A stretch of 37,806 nucleotides of DNA from an uncultured Bacteroidota bacterium. GTDB taxonomy: Bacteria > Bacteroidota > Bacteroidia > Chitinophagales > Chitinophagaceae. This document shows positions 1 through 8,308 of this stretch, piece by piece. The position numbers and the translations under genes were made by a program. The stretch's first letter is position 1, and each line of letters starts with the position of its first letter. The DNA lies in the NCBI GenBank assembly GCA_903839875.1, contig CAIMDZ010000095.1, positions 1 through 37,806 of the forward strand. The letters are read 5' to 3'. The notes under the pieces are model-generated. The model saw nothing but the letters and a program-made list of their open reading frames with translations. It was not told the DNA's origin and searched no databases.

Positions 1-153
1 AACCGAAGGATAGATGACATGGAAAAAATGAAATCAGAAGCAGGTGCATGGCAAACTCACCGGAACAATAAGGAAGCCAAAATAAAATGGCACTTCACCT
101 GTGAGGATGCAAGGGTGAAATTATTAAAACTTTATCCATCAATTCATGCGTGA
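1..153 (+). mobile_element. IS630-type transposase, 3' end only
   Basis: Frame 1 is open from the first base to a TGA at 151-153 and encodes the last 50 residues of a transposase. The order RRIDDMEKM, AWQTHRNN, then W-x-F-T-x-EDAR-x-KL-x-x-LYPSI is the typical C-terminal tail of IS630-family (Tc1/mariner-like DDE) transposases, where it follows the catalytic core. The catalytic residues lie outside the window, so intactness cannot be judged. The right end of the element must lie in about 154-220. I could not fix a terminal inverted repeat because the left end is not visible. The following gene seems to lack its 5' end, as expected if this element or a rearrangement at it cut into that gene. 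Confidence 0.8.
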
Positions 154-323
154 CATGACACTAGCTGGCTTGGCAAACATGTAGTGAAACATAGTGAAGG
201 TACATTTGTGTTTGACAATATACGGTATTTATTAAATCCCAGGCGCATACCGGAGATTCCTGGGCCTTTTACAACGACACTTCGGTTTACACCTATATAG
301 CGACCGTTACCCACGAAGATACT

Positions 324-1505
324 ATGACTGTTTCAGGCATGCTTGATTCTATAAAGACTATTACAATAACATCTGACAGTGCAGGATCACCTATGGTATG
401 GAACCCGTTGAATGGATTCCAGATCATTCTGAGCAGGAATCATGGGTTTGTACAAGTCTTCGACTTGTACACTTTTCCTTATTTCGTTGGAAATGCGTTC
501 CGTTTCAGCCGTGGACATGACTATTACACAGACCTTGTGCTGGGAAATTTAGGGACTTGTGATCTTTGCATTGACCATATTCCAACTGTAAACAATTCGG
601 TATTCCGGCTGTTTCAACTGAATATTCCGACAACCATGGAGATTTTTGATTTTGCCGCAGGTGATATTTATGAAAGTCTCGCAATTTTGAGCCGACCGTG
701 GCCATCTATGAGTATTGATGAGACCCAATATATATTAGACTCTGTAACAGCCAAAACGGCGACGGCATATAACGTGAGCTATAGCGGCACGGAAAACATG
801 TTAACAACAATAACTGCTGGCACTACCCCTTATATCGGTTATTCATCATCCCACTTTCCCGCCACATCTGGCTTTGCAACCAGTGGTGATACTACATTAC
901 TTTTCCCGGCACAACGGTTGCCTGAGGAATGGAATGCGCCGTTCCTGTTGCATTATTATCCAAAAATCAGAGTTGAAGGCACGTGTGACAGTTCAGAGGT
1001 ATGGGAAGTGGATGGAGATTATAAAGACTATGCTCATGGCATAACATACAATTTCGCAACCGGCTACTATGATGCCGCTTATATCGCACGATCATATGAA
1101 AAAGGCCTTGGCATGGTGGGGATGCAGCAATTCCCAGCCGGACCGTTTGGTTCGGATATGTTGCAGCAAAATTATGTTTACTACAGCAAGAGTGGAACAG
1201 ATTGCGGACATTTTGTCGGTGTTGTGCCGAATGCAGTGCCAGCGGTGAATAAAAGCAGCAATATAATCATATCGCCTAACCCGGCAGGCAGCGATGTGTA
1301 TGTTGCAACTGCGGGGCTATTTGAACAGGGAACTATTATTTCTGTTTACGACATGACCGGAAAATGCATCTTCAATACAAAAGCAGACGCACAAAAAAAT
1401 ACGTTGACTATAAATACTTCCACCTGGCCCGATGGCCTGTACATGGTCATTGTTCAAAACAATGGAGGAATAGTAAAGAAAGAAAAGGTAGTCATCAGGC
1501 ATTGA
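324..1505 (+). CDS. T9SS type A sorting-domain protein, probably 5'-truncated
   Basis: This is a secreted Bacteroidota cargo protein. The last ~75 residues form a type A sorting domain: NIIISPNPAGSDVYV, ISVYDMTGKCIF, then LPDGLYMV-like WPDGLYMVIVQ and a closing basic strand KKEKVVIRH. The domain directs export through the type IX secretion system and is normally cleaved at the cell surface. The body (~300 residues) matches no family I can name. The first ATG gives 393 residues, but the same frame is open back to 216 and reads as protein (TVFIKSQAHTGDSWAFYND), and no signal peptide precedes it. I infer that the 5' end was lost, probably with the IS630 element just upstream. It may be a pseudogene. 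A large multidomain protein interrupted at this point is equally possible. Confidence 0.65.
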   Translation: MTVSGMLDSIKTITITSDSAGSPMVWNPLNGFQIILSRNHGFVQVFDLYTFPYFVGNAFRFSRGHDYYTDLVLGNLGTCDLCIDHIPTVNNSVFRLFQLNIPTTMEIFDFAAGDIYESLAILSRPWPSMSIDETQYILDSVTAKTATAYNVSYSGTENMLTTITAGTTPYIGYSSSHFPATSGFATSGDTTLLFPAQRLPEEWNAPFLLHYYPKIRVEGTCDSSEVWEVDGDYKDYAHGITYNFATGYYDAAYIARSYEKGLGMVGMQQFPAGPFGSDMLQQNYVYYSKSGTDCGHFVGVVPNAVPAVNKSSNIIISPNPAGSDVYVATAGLFEQGTIISVYDMTGKCIFNTKADAQKNTLTINTSTWPDGLYMVIVQNNGGIVKKEKVVIRH

Positions 1506-1517
1506 GCAGCATTTGCC

Positions 1518-2591
1518 CTAAAACAACCTCATCTGCCCCAGTTTGGCTCTTCTGAAATCACTGGTGTTCAATTCCACATGAGTTTCATTGAGGTGATATT
1601 TCCTGCAATAAATTTCGAATTGATTTTTTATCACCTCTGCCAGCTTGCCATCGCCTGTCATGCGGTTGCCAAACCGGCTGTCATTTACCTTGCCTTCGTG
1701 GCAATCGCTGATCTGGTTCCATACCTTATCTGCCCTGTCGGGGAAACTTTTATAGAGCCAGTCTTTAAATATGCTGCCAACAGCACCATTGAGGCGTACA
1801 ATAGTATAGCCTGCCCATTTGGCTCCGGCTTCGCTGGCGGCTTTCAGCACATCGTGCATGTGCATATCGTTCAGTCCGGGAATAATGGGCGCATTCATGA
1901 TGCCGGTGGGCACTCCGGCTTTGCTGAGTGTTTCCACTACTTTAAGACGGCTGCGGTAGGAGGCAGTTCTTGGTTCCATCACTCTGCGCAGGTCTTCATC
2001 AAGCGATGTAATGGAAGAGAAAACCCGCACAAGATTTAATTTCGCAAGCTCCTCTATAATATCCTGGTCGCGGAGCACCAGGGCATTCTTGGTGATAATC
2101 CCTACAGGGTTTCTGTATTCAAGGCAAATCTCCAGGAGCGCTCTTGTGATCTTCATTTTGCGCTCTATGGGCTGGTAGCAATCGGTATTGCCGCTTAGTG
2201 ATATAGGTGCGCAAACCCAGTTCTTATTATCAAAATATTTTCGCAGCAACGATGGCGCATTACGCTTCACCACAATCCTGCTCTCAAAATCCACACCGGC
2301 GCTATAACCCCAATACTCATGTGTATTGCGGGCATAACAATATACGCAGCCATGCTCACAGCCCTGGTAAGGATTGGCCGAATACAACATACCCACATCC
2401 GGACTGGTGACCGTATTCACCAGCGTTTTGCTATCATCAATAATATATTCGGTATTGCGCACCTCCTGCTCCCAGTCGTCAATACCTTCAGGATGTTCCT
2501 GAATATATTCTCCTTTCAAAAACTTATTCTTCGGATTGAACTGCGCTCCCCGCCCCTTCTCAAACCTGTCGTTAGCTCTCTGGTTAATCAT
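1518..2591 (-). CDS. PA0069-type radical SAM protein (SPL-like)
   Basis: A 357-residue radical SAM protein. The cluster-binding motif is C78-x3-C82-x2-C85 (GCEHGCVYCYAR), the spacing used by the spore photoproduct lyase-like / PA0069 / Rv2578c group, so a 4Fe-4S cluster and S-adenosylmethionine cleavage are expected. The GNTDCYQPIE motif and the ITKN and IPGLND motifs further on are also characteristic of this group. The natural substrate of PA0069-type proteins is not established; relatedness to spore photoproduct lyase suggests nucleic acid repair, which is inference. It starts with ATG at 2591 (MINQRANDRF). It is co-directional with the Y-family polymerase gene, 161 bp downstream of that gene's stop, so read-through from the polymerase promoter is possible. 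Length is normal for the family. Confidence 0.85.
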   Translation of the reverse strand: MINQRANDRFEKGRGAQFNPKNKFLKGEYIQEHPEGIDDWEQEVRNTEYIIDDSKTLVNTVTSPDVGMLYSANPYQGCEHGCVYCYARNTHEYWGYSAGVDFESRIVVKRNAPSLLRKYFDNKNWVCAPISLSGNTDCYQPIERKMKITRALLEICLEYRNPVGIITKNALVLRDQDIIEELAKLNLVRVFSSITSLDEDLRRVMEPRTASYRSRLKVVETLSKAGVPTGIMNAPIIPGLNDMHMHDVLKAASEAGAKWAGYTIVRLNGAVGSIFKDWLYKSFPDRADKVWNQISDCHEGKVNDSRFGNRMTGDGKLAEVIKNQFEIYCRKYHLNETHVELNTSDFRRAKLGQMRLF

Positions 2592-2752
2592 TTTTGAATA
2601 GTAAAAAGTAGTTAGTGTTTAGTCGAAAGTCGTTAGTATAAAGTCTAAAGCTGTTGTCCGATAAATAAGTTCATTTTAAACCTATAAGTTATCGTTAGTT
2701 GTTTCATTTTAAGTTTATTTTCAAATTTTCAAATTCCCACATTTCAAATTAA
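2592..2752. repeat. Spacer with short direct repeats
   Basis: This A+T-rich spacer between the polymerase and radical SAM genes holds no reading frame. Around 2609-2650 it has several GTTAGT/TTTAGTC units, and at 2719-2750 it has three TTTCAAAT-like units. Such degenerate short repeats are common in Bacteroidota spacers. I see no hairpin terminator, which leaves co-transcription of the two flanking minus-strand genes possible. Confidence 0.35.
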
Positions 2753-4063
2753 TCACTCTTCCAGCAAATATTTATTCCTCACCTCACCATCATCATTCAT
2801 CAGCATGTCTTTTACAGAACCAAACCCAATCGCGTCTTTCATTACATCGGGTTCAATTAACTCACTGCCTTTTCGCACAGTATTTTTTCCGTACTTGTCT
2901 TTGATGTTGTACATCGTTTTGCGAAGCACATCTTTTTTTATCCTGTTATCGAACAGGCTGTATTGCAACACTGAGTCGCTAACAAAATTCTGTATGGCCA
3001 CACACATACTCCTGGTATTATTACTGAAAACCGTTTCCACATGGCGGGTTTGCTCAAAGTCATGTACTCGTTCCAAAATGTAGTTACGGAGTTCCATGGC
3101 ATCCTGAACCGGGTCGGCAAGTTTAACCACCGTATCCCAACCAGTGTTGTCGTTGTACTTGATAAAGAAGGAAACCTCTTTACAAAAAACACCCTGCTTC
3201 ACCATGCGTTGCTCCAGTTTGGTGCAAAGCGATATCAGCATTGATTCCAGCGATTGCCTGTTTTCCCGCTGCTGCCGGCTAAGGGTGCGCATGGCGCTCA
3301 TTGTCCGGGTCTCATGACTATACAAGTCCACCTCTCCGAAATTCAACCTGCTGTACCAGTAATTACCCACTATGCCGCCAAATGCTTTTCGAAGCAATGC
3401 CGGAGATGAGTGCCGCATTTCCAGCGGGGTGTTAATGCCTATCAGTTTCAGCCGCTTCTCATTTGCAGTTGCTATACCCGGCAGATCGGTTAGCTTTAAG
3501 TTGGCGAGATGCATATCAATATTTTCCGGTGTTATCACCACAAGGCCATCTGGCTTTTGAAGGTCAGTTGCCAGTTTTGCAAGAAATGAATTGGGGGCAA
3601 TGCCTATGGAACAGGTGAGGTAATCGTATTTGGCTTTTATATCCGCCTTTATCTTCTTAGCTACAATTGCAAGATCTTTATATACCAGTCGGTAGGTAGT
3701 AAAATTCACCACAGCTTCGTCAATGCTCTTTGCTATCACATCATCGCAATAACTATTCAGAATAGCCATTACATCCACATGTATCTGGCGGTACCAGGAA
3801 GGGTGGGTGGTGACCGGAATAATTTGCGGACACACCACCCTTGCCTCCGGCAGCCGCATGCCAGTCTTAACGCCAAACTTCTTGGCTTCGATGGAAGGCG
3901 CTATGATGGTTGCATTGGGACTATCGTAGGTTAATACCCCAACAGGCTTACCCCGCAGTTCGGGATGCCGCTGCTGCTCACAACCAGCAAAGAAGCTGTT
4001 CATGTCAATGTACATGACAAGCGTATCTTTATTTATACCGGTATTGTTAGCTGAATAGGACAT
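2753..4063 (-). CDS. Y-family DNA polymerase (DinB/UmuC type)
   Basis: A translesion DNA polymerase of 436 residues. With the start at 4063 (MSYSANNTG) the catalytic aspartate lies in YIDMNSFF (D20, with F25 as the steric-gate position). The second carboxylate pair lies in KSIDEA (D115, E116), and IGIAPNSFLAKLATD follows as in Pol IV/UmuC. A helix-hairpin-helix region (LTDLPGIATANEKRL) and a little-finger domain follow. The frame stays open to 4189, but that stretch overlaps the divergent gene and holds operator-like sequence, so 4063 is the better start. The downstream partner is a radical SAM protein; the divergent neighbours are tcmP and a three-Cys protein. No lexA, umuD or imuA is seen nearby. 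Induction by DNA damage through the divergent spacer is inferred. Confidence 0.88.
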   Translation of the reverse strand: MSYSANNTGINKDTLVMYIDMNSFFAGCEQQRHPELRGKPVGVLTYDSPNATIIAPSIEAKKFGVKTGMRLPEARVVCPQIIPVTTHPSWYRQIHVDVMAILNSYCDDVIAKSIDEAVVNFTTYRLVYKDLAIVAKKIKADIKAKYDYLTCSIGIAPNSFLAKLATDLQKPDGLVVITPENIDMHLANLKLTDLPGIATANEKRLKLIGINTPLEMRHSSPALLRKAFGGIVGNYWYSRLNFGEVDLYSHETRTMSAMRTLSRQQRENRQSLESMLISLCTKLEQRMVKQGVFCKEVSFFIKYNDNTGWDTVVKLADPVQDAMELRNYILERVHDFEQTRHVETVFSNNTRSMCVAIQNFVSDSVLQYSLFDNRIKKDVLRKTMYNIKDKYGKNTVRKGSELIEPDVMKDAIGFGSVKDMLMNDDGEVRNKYLLEE

Positions 4064-4084
4064 TGATGCTAAGGTAGGAATATT

Positions 4085-4151
4085 TTTCCAAAATTTTTGG
4101 AAACAATATTTAAAATTGCTATATTTACCAAAATTTGTATAATACCAAAAT
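4085..4151. promoter_or_regulatory. Divergent operator-like region with three CCAAAAT boxes
   Basis: The 99-bp spacer between the polymerase and tcmP genes contains CCAAAAT at 4088-4094, 4128-4134 and 4145-4151. The first copy is half of a 19-bp near-palindrome, TTTCCAAAATTTTTGGAAA (4085-4103). The second lies in TACCAAAATTTGTA, which also has weak dyad symmetry. Repeated boxes in a shared promoter spacer suggest one regulator controls both arms. No Bacteroidota -7 consensus is clear, and the binding protein is unknown. Confidence 0.45.
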
Positions 4152-4162
4152 AAACTAATACC

Positions 4163-5008
4163 ATGAAAGGTTTTGATCCCATTACACATATAGAAGACGA
4201 TGGCTTAAAATTTCCAGAAGAAATTGGGAATTGGGGGCTGAAAAAATATAAATTATTTGGGCATTATTGCGACATCTTTACCTCTGGCATGAAAGTCAAA
4301 TGGGATAACCTGGTCTACATTGATTTATTTGCATGTGCCGGGGCAGCAAAATTAAAGGATGAGAGGAAATGGATTAAAACATCCGCTCTAATAGCTGCAT
4401 CACTTCCTTATAAATTTAGTAAGTATATTATTTGTGAAGAAAATAACGAATTACTTTACGCGCTTGAAAATAGAGTCAAATTATATCAAAGTGAAGAAGC
4501 AAGTAAATTCCAATTTGTTCATGGAGATTGCAACAAAAACATTGAAAAAGTAATCAAGCTGATTCCGAAAGAGCGAACACTGAACTTTTGCTTTGTAGAC
4601 CCTTATAATTTTGATATTGAATTTGAAACGATAAAGAAGTTAGCGTCGAGTAGAAAAGTTGATTTCTTAATTTTGTTTGCTACTAACATGGCGGGTAGCA
4701 GGAACTATCACAATTATATTAAACCAGGAAACACCGCAATAGAAAAATTTATTAACAATAAAGATTGGAGAAATAAGTTTCTAACGGGTGAGATTTCCAA
4801 AAAAGATTTTAATACCTTCTTAGCGAAAAGCTACGATGAAAACATGAAAAGTATAGGATATTTAATTGATCCAAAATTAAAGTGCGAAATTAAAATGGAC
4901 GATGGGCACACACTTTACCACCTAGCATTTTATTCAAAAAGTCAAGTCGGAAATGAGTTTTATAAGAAGATAGAAAAGTATCAAACTCCACAACTAAAAT
5001 TATTTTGA
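4163..5008 (+). CDS. tcmP: Three-Cys-motif partner protein TcmP
   Basis: A 281-residue protein with a methyltransferase-like Rossmann core. Motif I is at residues 52-60 (YIDLFACAG), a VHGDCN loop at 119-124, and a D/N-P-Y/F-type motif at 144-149 (FVDPYN). These are features of the TcmP family, which takes its name from regular pairing with a phage Gp37/Gp68 (DUF5131) three-Cys protein. That partner is present here one base after this stop, so the two are almost certainly co-transcribed. Catalytic activity is undescribed as far as I know. The VDPYN motif resembles amino-methyltransferase motifs, but a methylation target is only inference. The gene looks more A+T-rich than its flanks, consistent with transfer. 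The start is ATG at 4163, directly after the operator-like spacer. Confidence 0.8.
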   Translation: MKGFDPITHIEDDGLKFPEEIGNWGLKKYKLFGHYCDIFTSGMKVKWDNLVYIDLFACAGAAKLKDERKWIKTSALIAASLPYKFSKYIICEENNELLYALENRVKLYQSEEASKFQFVHGDCNKNIEKVIKLIPKERTLNFCFVDPYNFDIEFETIKKLASSRKVDFLILFATNMAGSRNYHNYIKPGNTAIEKFINNKDWRNKFLTGEISKKDFNTFLAKSYDENMKSIGYLIDPKLKCEIKMDDGHTLYHLAFYSKSQVGNEFYKKIEKYQTPQLKLF

Positions 5009-5009
5009 A

Positions 5010-5726
5010 ATGGCACAATCAAGTATAGAATGGACGGAAATGACATGGAACCCCACAACCGGTTGCGACAAAGTTTCGGCAGGTTGTAAATATTGCTATG
5101 CCGAAGTGATGGCTAGAAGGCTGCACGCCATGGGCATTGAGAAATATAAAAACGGCTTTAAAATTGCTATTCATGAAGATGCGCTAAATATTCCATATGG
5201 CTGGAAAAGTCCTAAGATTGTTTTTGTAAATTCCATGAGCGATTTGTTTCACAAAAAGGTTCCATTGGACTTTATCAAGAAAGTTTTCAAAGTAATGAAT
5301 GAAAACCCGCAGCATGTTTTTCAAATACTTACAAAACGCTCTGAAAGACTATTAGAGCTACATGAAAAACTAAAATGGACACATAATATCTGGATGGGCG
5401 TATCTGTTGAAGATAACCGTGTAACAGATAGAGTAGACCATTTAAGGCAAACCAACGCAAAAACAAAATTCTTATCCTGCGAACCACTTATTGGACCACT
5501 TTCTGACCTCAACCTTGAAAACATACATTGGGTAATAGTAGGTGGCGAAAGCGGCAGAACACCACGCCCTATGGACGCGGATTGGGTATTGGATATTCAA
5601 GATCAATGTGAGAAAGCAAATGTGGCATTTTTCTTTAAACAATGGGGCGGTACCAACAAAAAGAAAGCCGGACGTTTACTTGAAGGTAAAACCTATAGTG
5701 AGATGCCGGAAACAATCTATAGTTAG
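5010..5726 (+). CDS. Phage Gp37/Gp68 (DUF5131) three-Cys protein
   Basis: A 238-residue member of the Gp37/Gp68 family. The N-terminus IEWTEMTWNPTTGC is diagnostic. The cysteines are C19, C26 and C29 (C-x6-C-x2-C followed by YAE), a radical-SAM-like iron-sulfur motif. Downstream, VFVNSMSDLFH, FQILTKRSERL, WMGVSVE and FLSCEPLIGPL are conserved landmarks that resemble radical SAM barrel strands. The ending with GGESG, then FFKQWGG, is also typical. The reaction and substrate are not established. It follows tcmP by one base, and the pairing is the hallmark of the TcmP system. Family members occur in phages and in scattered bacterial accessory regions. Length is full for the family. Confidence 0.87.
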   Translation: MAQSSIEWTEMTWNPTTGCDKVSAGCKYCYAEVMARRLHAMGIEKYKNGFKIAIHEDALNIPYGWKSPKIVFVNSMSDLFHKKVPLDFIKKVFKVMNENPQHVFQILTKRSERLLELHEKLKWTHNIWMGVSVEDNRVTDRVDHLRQTNAKTKFLSCEPLIGPLSDLNLENIHWVIVGGESGRTPRPMDADWVLDIQDQCEKANVAFFFKQWGGTNKKKAGRLLEGKTYSEMPETIYS

Positions 5727-5746
5727 ACTCATTTCATACTTACCAT

Positions 5747-6703
5747 ATGTTCAAAAAATCATCCTTCTGCCTGCTATTGATCCTGGCTTCACTTGCAGCG
5801 TTCGCCGAAAAAAACAAGCTCTACTCCAAAGCTTTTGGCTCAGCCAAAAACCCGCCCATCATTTTCCTGCATGGCGGACCTGGGTATAATTGCGCGGGCT
5901 TTGAGATCACCACGGCACAGAAACTGGCAGATGCCGGTTATTATGTGATCGTGTATGACCAGCGCGGCTGCGCACGCTCAAAAGATTTTCCGGATAACGG
6001 GTTTACGCTCGAAAACAATCTTGCCGACCTGGATAGCATTTATGCGCTGTACCACCTTACCGCTGCCACGCTTATGGGCCATAGCTGGGGTAGCACACTC
6101 GCTACTTTTTACAACAAAAAATATCCCACCAGGGTAAACAAACTGATACTGGTGAGTTCACCCGTCTCTTATCCCGAAACCTTTAAAACCATCCTGCACC
6201 ATTGTGAAGAATTTTACGTCCGCAAAAATGATTCTACTGCACTTAAATTCCTGGCAAAGCTGGAAACAATGGACACAGTGACGCTGACAAATGCTAGCGC
6301 ATTGTTTATGCACGCATTTGCCTGCGGACTTTATTCCCCAAAAAAATCTACCGATGAACGAACCACTATTATGGATAAAATAAAAAATGACCCTGACTAT
6401 AAATACATGCGACAAAATGATTACAAACCCGTGCAGGGTTTATATGACGACCTGCATCACACCATGCTCAATACTTCGAAAATGCTCGGCCTTATTAAAT
6501 TTATGAATGAGGAAAGGTTGGGTATCTGTAATATTTTTGGTATTTATGGCACAGACGACGGGCTATTTGATGGAGTGCAGTTAAAGGAGATCAGTGACCT
6601 CACCACAAAAAATAATTTTTACCTGCTTCCCGGCGCTTCGCATAATGTGTTTATTGACCAGCAGAAATTATTTATTGACGCCGTGAATAAGATAATGAAG
6701 TAA
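5747..6703 (+). CDS. Exported alpha/beta hydrolase, proline iminopeptidase-like
   Basis: A 318-residue alpha/beta-hydrolase. It begins with a cleavable signal peptide (residues 1-20, ending AAFA), so it acts in the periplasm or outside the cell. The oxyanion-hole motif HGGPG is at 42-46, DQRGCARS follows at 71-78, and the nucleophile elbow GHSWGS places the serine at 113. The catalytic His is probably in GASHNVF near residue 300. HGGPG together with DQRG is typical of the S33 proline iminopeptidase group, but peptidase specificity is not proven. The start ATG is 20 bases after the DUF5131 gene. That close spacing may be coincidental, as base composition and function resemble the downstream housekeeping region more than the island. 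Confidence 0.8.
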   Translation: MFKKSSFCLLLILASLAAFAEKNKLYSKAFGSAKNPPIIFLHGGPGYNCAGFEITTAQKLADAGYYVIVYDQRGCARSKDFPDNGFTLENNLADLDSIYALYHLTAATLMGHSWGSTLATFYNKKYPTRVNKLILVSSPVSYPETFKTILHHCEEFYVRKNDSTALKFLAKLETMDTVTLTNASALFMHAFACGLYSPKKSTDERTTIMDKIKNDPDYKYMRQNDYKPVQGLYDDLHHTMLNTSKMLGLIKFMNEERLGICNIFGIYGTDDGLFDGVQLKEISDLTTKNNFYLLPGASHNVFIDQQKLFIDAVNKIMK

Positions 6704-6704
6704 C

Positions 6705-7148
6705 TCAACAATTCAGTAGCTGCTCCGCATTCCATACAATCTCATTTATTGCCTTAGGATCCCACTCATTAAGCATCTTGCCTAATTTATTTAAAGAATC
6801 AGGCTCCGCAGTAATATAAAATTCACTCCTGCAGTAATCAGGATCGGGTTGATGGTTATCAATAACTACATGGATGGCACATTTACCGGGTTCCCCGAAA
6901 CAAAAAAACTGAAGGGCAATATAATAATCAGATTGGTCATCATCCGTCCCTATCTCAAAATTGATGGAATCATCGGGCTGCTGCGGGAAATTCATTAAAG
7001 CATAACCTATATCCCTGAAACAATCTGCGAAGTCATAAAAATAAATGTATGTGCTGGATACATTATTGCATATATACAGACTGTATTGAAGGCTGCCATC
7101 GTTAGCATTATCCGAAAACGCATTAATTTTTATTTGTCCTCCCGGCAT
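6705..7148 (-). CDS. Hypothetical acidic protein
   Basis: I do not recognise this 147-residue protein. It is acidic, has no signal peptide or membrane segment, and has five scattered cysteines. A DDDQSDYYIAL segment and a C-terminal helix (NKLGKMLNEWDPKAINEIVWNAEQLL) can be seen. It is convergent with the hydrolase gene, with the two stop codons one base apart. On the minus strand TATCTTTA, one base off the TAnnTTTG -7 consensus, lies at 7153-7160, only four bases before the ATG. The message would therefore be nearly leaderless, or this box is a chance match. The presence of a well-formed frame with cysteine and aromatic-rich content supports a real gene. Confidence 0.6.
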   Translation of the reverse strand: MPGGQIKINAFSDNANDGSLQYSLYICNNVSSTYIYFYDFADCFRDIGYALMNFPQQPDDSINFEIGTDDDQSDYYIALQFFCFGEPGKCAIHVVIDNHQPDPDYCRSEFYITAEPDSLNKLGKMLNEWDPKAINEIVWNAEQLLNC

Positions 7149-7204
7149 GAGCTAAAGATAGAAAGAATACAATTGCGTAACAAAAATTATTCAACCTTTC
7201 AACT

Positions 7205-7320
7205 GGTTGTCATCCTGAGCTCTGTCGAAGGACAACCTATCAACAAATCAATCTATCAACAAATCAACCTGTCAACATATCAACTAAACACCCATTCATC
7301 CTGCCAACTTATCAAACCTT
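7205..7320. repeat. Interspersed repeat plus TATCAAC-type array
   Basis: The 33-bp element at 7205-7237 has perfect 7-bp inverted arms (GGTTGTC / GACAACC) around a core CATCCTGAGC...GTCGAAGGA. That core is recognisable as an interspersed repeat widespread in Bacteroidota. It is followed to about 7315 by degenerate (T)ATCAAC(A/C) units, a pattern that recurs near 28766 and 35981. It lies in the 208-bp spacer before accD. Function is unknown. Confidence 0.6.
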
Positions 7321-7325
7321 AAACG

Positions 7326-7333
7326 TATCTTTG
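7326..7333 (+). promoter_or_regulatory. Bacteroidota -7 element for accD
   Basis: TATCTTTG followed by C matches the TAnnTTTG consensus of the Bacteroidota primary sigma factor and lies 23 bases before the accD ATG. The -33 TTTG box is not clear upstream. Confidence 0.5.
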
Positions 7334-7356
7334 CAGACTATTTAAATAATTTTTTT

Positions 7357-8238
7357 ATGTCATCTACGTGGTTTCGACGCAATAAAAAAGGAATTCTTAC
7401 CACTACAGAAGAAAAGAAGGAAACGCCTGATGGTCTGTGGCATAAATGCCCGGAATGTAAGGCCACCCATACTGTAAAAGAACTGCATGACAACCTGTAC
7501 GTCTGCCACAAGTGCGGTTATCATAACCGTATTAATTCTAAAGAATATTTTGAAATAATCTTCGACAATAACAAATACAAACTGCTTTTTGAAAACATTG
7601 TTCCTAAAGACTTCCTGGGATTTGTGGACATGAAACCATACAATGACAGGCTGGTAGATGCGGAGAAATCTACCGGGCTTAAGGATGCCATGACAGTTGG
7701 CGTTGGTAACATGAACGGCAGGGGATTTGTAGTTGCCTGTATGAACTTTAATTTCATTGGTGGTTCAATGGGATCTGTGGTTGGCGAAAAGATCAGCAGA
7801 GCCATAGATTACTGCATTAAGGAGCAACTGCCGCTGATGGTAATTTCCAAATCAGGCGGAGCGCGAATGATGGAGAGCGCTTTTTCGTTGATGCAAATGG
7901 CAAAAACGGCTGCCAAGTTAACACAGCTTGCAAAGGCCCGATTACCATACATATCATTGATGACCGACCCTACAACAGGTGGTGTAACTGCATCCTATGC
8001 CATGCTGGGAGATATTAATATAGCCGAACCAAATGCACTCATTTGCTTTGCCGGACCACGTGTGATAAAGGAAACCATTAAAAAAGACCTGCCGGCTGGT
8101 TTTCAGCGGTCGGAGTTTCTGCTTGAACATGGCTTCCTGGATTTCATCCTCGACCGGAAAATACTGAAACAAAAACTTACCATGGTACTGGATTGGTTCC
8201 TGAAAGAGGGTAATTTGGAATTAGAGGTTAGGAATTAG
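7357..8238 (+). CDS. accD: Acetyl-CoA carboxylase carboxyltransferase subunit beta
   Basis: This is the beta subunit of the carboxyltransferase that moves carboxyl from biotin to acetyl-CoA, giving malonyl-CoA for fatty acid synthesis. It works in the cytoplasm as a heterotetramer with AccA. The protein has 293 residues, normal for the family. The N-terminal four-cysteine zinc ribbon is C31-x2-C34 ... C50-x2-C53. The crotonase-like core carries [12 protein letters not shown], the [17 protein letters not shown] segment and AGPRVIKET, all AccD signatures. accA is not in the window, so the two subunits are unlinked here. A TAnnTTTG promoter lies just upstream and the unit seems monocistronic, since the spacer to smpB contains a palindromic repeat. 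Confidence 0.96.
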   Translation: MSSTWFRRNKKGILTTTEEKKETPDGLWHKCPECKATHTVKELHDNLYVCHKCGYHNRINSKEYFEIIFDNNKYKLLFENIVPKDFLGFVDMKPYNDRLVDAEKSTGLKDAMTVGVGNMNGRGFVVACMNFNFIGGSMGSVVGEKISRAIDYCIKEQLPLMVISKSGGARMMESAFSLMQMAKTAAKLTQLAKARLPYISLMTDPTTGGVTASYAMLGDINIAEPNALICFAGPRVIKETIKKDLPAGFQRSEFLLEHGFLDFILDRKILKQKLTMVLDWFLKEGNLELEVRN

Positions 8239-8308
8239 GATTGCTATTTTAATAACCAGGTTACCTCCCAAAATCATTTTTCGCAGCAATCCAAATTACA
8301 AATTACCT

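Noticed and set aside
1578-2039. 153-codon plus-strand frame opposite the PA0069-type gene
   Set aside because: It mirrors the radical SAM coding strand, and the minus-strand protein has strong motifs.
4064-4189. N-terminal extension of the Y-family polymerase frame to an ATG at 4189
   Set aside because: It would overlap the tcmP start and consists of A+T-rich spacer translated into a composition unlike the family; the family N-terminus fits ATG 4063.
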